From contig RGSV01000049.1 of assembly GCA_010025655.1 (NCBI GenBank), forward strand, positions 1 through 7,651: 7,651 nt of DNA, read 5' to 3'. The notes under the pieces are model-generated. The model saw only the letters and a list, made by a program, of their open reading frames with translations. It was not told where the DNA came from and made no database searches. A program made the translations under genes and the position numbers. Source of the DNA: Acidimicrobiia bacterium (GTDB lineage Bacteria > Actinomycetota > Acidimicrobiia > Acidimicrobiales > Ilumatobacteraceae). Numbering within the stretch: position 1 is the stretch's first letter; each line of letters begins with the position of its first letter. Shown in pieces: positions 6,635 through 7,651 of this stretch.

Positions 6635-7651
6635 ATGACGATGCTGCACGACCGCCCCAACACTGACTCACGCCTCAACTCGAAGGTGCCTGCCGGTGCG
6701 CTAGCCGACAAGTGGGACAACTTCAAGGCGAATGCCAAGTTGGTGAACCCCAACAACAAGCGCAAGTTCAAGATCATCGTCGTCGGCACAGGCTTGGCTG
6801 GCGCGTCTGCAGCGGCGACGCTCGCCGAACTCGGCTATCAGGTTGATGCATTCACGTTCCACGACTCTCCACGTCGTGCGCACTCGATTGCGGCACAAGG
6901 CGGCATCAATGCAGCCAAGAACTACCGTGGTGACGGCGACAGCGTGCACCGCTTGTTCACCGACACGATCAAAGGCGGCGACTTCCGCTCGCGTGAAGCC
7001 AACGTGTATCGCTTGGCCCAAGTATCGGTGAACATCATCGACCAGATGGTGGCGCAAGGCGTGCCGTTCGCGCGCGAATATGGCGGTCTGCTCGACAATC
7101 GTTCGTTCGGCGGCGCGCAGGTGAGCCGCACGTTCTATGCACGCGGTCAGACTGGCCAGCAGTTGTTGCTTGGTGCGTATCAGCAGCTGGCGCGCCAGAT
7201 CGGTTTGGGTGGTGTGCGACTGTTCAATCGCACCGAACTCGTTGATGTCGTCGTCATCGACGGACGTGCTGCCGGAATCGTTGTTCGCGATCTGCTGACC
7301 GGCGAAGTCACCAGTCATGCCGCGCACGCCGTGGTGCTCGCAACTGGCGGCTATGGAAACGTCTATTTCCTCTCGACCAACGCGATGAACTGCAACGTGA
7401 CTGCGGCGTGGCGTGCACATCGTCGCGGCGCATTCTTTGCCAACCCTTGCTACACCCAGATTCACCCCACCTGCATTCCGCAGGCTGACGAAACCCAATC
7501 AAAGCTCACGTTGATGAGCGAGTCGCTGCGAAATGACGGGCGAGTGTGGGTGCCGAAAAATCCAGACGAGACGCGGCCAGCTCACCAAATTCCTGAAGAA
7601 GATCGCGACTACTACCTCGAGCGTCTGTATCCGTCGTACGGCAATCTTGCC
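6635..7651 (+). CDS. sdhA: Succinate dehydrogenase flavoprotein subunit, 3'-partial
   Basis: The catalytic FAD subunit oxidises succinate to fumarate on the cytoplasmic face and hands electrons to the SdhB iron-sulfur protein. The frame runs open to the right edge, giving 339 residues, about half of a full type-B SdhA. After a roughly 45-residue N-terminal extension come the FAD dinucleotide motif [10 protein letters not shown] (51-60) and [12 protein letters not shown] (81-92), in which His83 is the residue expected to bind FAD covalently. [17 protein letters not shown] (His277) and [16 protein letters not shown] follow; in the last, Glu296 and Arg299 match the substrate and proton-shuttle region of the family. 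The style is that of menaquinone-linked type-B enzymes of Actinobacteria and Bacteroidetes. It is coupled to sdhC, and sdhB is expected beyond the edge. ATG 6641 is a possible alternative start, two codons later. Confidence 0.95.
   Translation, partial: MTMLHDRPNTDSRLNSKVPAGALADKWDNFKANAKLVNPNNKRKFKIIVVGTGLAGASAAATLAELGYQVDAFTFHDSPRRAHSIAAQGGINAAKNYRGDGDSVHRLFTDTIKGGDFRSREANVYRLAQVSVNIIDQMVAQGVPFAREYGGLLDNRSFGGAQVSRTFYARGQTGQQLLLGAYQQLARQIGLGGVRLFNRTELVDVVVIDGRAAGIVVRDLLTGEVTSHAAHAVVLATGGYGNVYFLSTNAMNCNVTAAWRAHRRGAFFANPCYTQIHPTCIPQADETQSKLTLMSESLRNDGRVWVPKNPDETRPAHQIPEEDRDYYLERLYPSYGNLA

Noticed and set aside
6701..7498. 265-codon open frame on the - strand, antisense to sdhA
   Set aside because: It covers the conserved FAD-binding part of sdhA and has no recognisable motif, so it is a shadow of that gene.
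1..7651. Mobile elements, CRISPR arrays, tRNA or rRNA genes, toxin-antitoxin or defence modules
   Set aside because: No transposase or integrase frames, no regularly spaced repeats, no RNA gene signatures and no suitable small gene pairs were seen; the window is nearly filled by core genes.

Overview
The window looks like an ordinary chromosomal segment of a moderately high-GC actinobacterium (roughly 60% GC by eye). Three of the five visible start codons are GTG (mdh, the SCP2-like gene and hppA). The malate dehydrogenase and the type-B succinate dehydrogenase are of kinds common in Actinomycetota. The acyltransferase has a Thr/Pro-rich linker before an SGNH domain. An Acidimicrobiia-like aquatic actinobacterium (Ilumatobacter-type) would fit, but that placement is inference from protein style, not a search result.

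Layout, left to right. (1) Bases 1-1808, + strand: the 3' part of a membrane O-acyltransferase (acyltransferase-3 domain fused to an SGNH esterase-like domain); its N-terminus lies off the left edge. (2) 1877-2863, +: NAD-type malate dehydrogenase (mdh). (3) 2884-3270, -: small SCP2 (sterol carrier protein 2)-like protein, convergent with mdh and only 20 bp from it. (4) 3305-5659, -: membrane pyrophosphatase (hppA) with the K+-independent H+-pump signature, upstream of the SCP2-like gene and probably cotranscribed with it. (5) 5660-5860: a 201-bp divergent control region, the longest non-coding stretch. (6) 5861-6625, +: sdhC, the di-heme cytochrome b subunit of succinate dehydrogenase. (7) 6635 to the right edge, +: sdhA, the flavoprotein subunit, cut off at 339 residues; sdhB would be expected just beyond.

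How the genes fit together: mdh and sdhCA are TCA-cycle enzymes, and SdhCA feeds electrons to the quinone pool. HppA recovers energy from pyrophosphate by pumping protons. The central block is therefore core energy metabolism. The acyltransferase is an envelope or glycan-modifying enzyme without an evident link to it.

I see no mobile element, CRISPR array, tRNA, rRNA, toxin-antitoxin or defence module, and no convincing undescribed system. The points most worth a second look are in the non-coding DNA: two overlapping hairpins in the hppA leader, one of which would hide the ribosome binding site; a perfect hairpin directly after the hppA stop; and an 11-base motif, 10 of 11 identical, shared upstream of mdh and sdhC.
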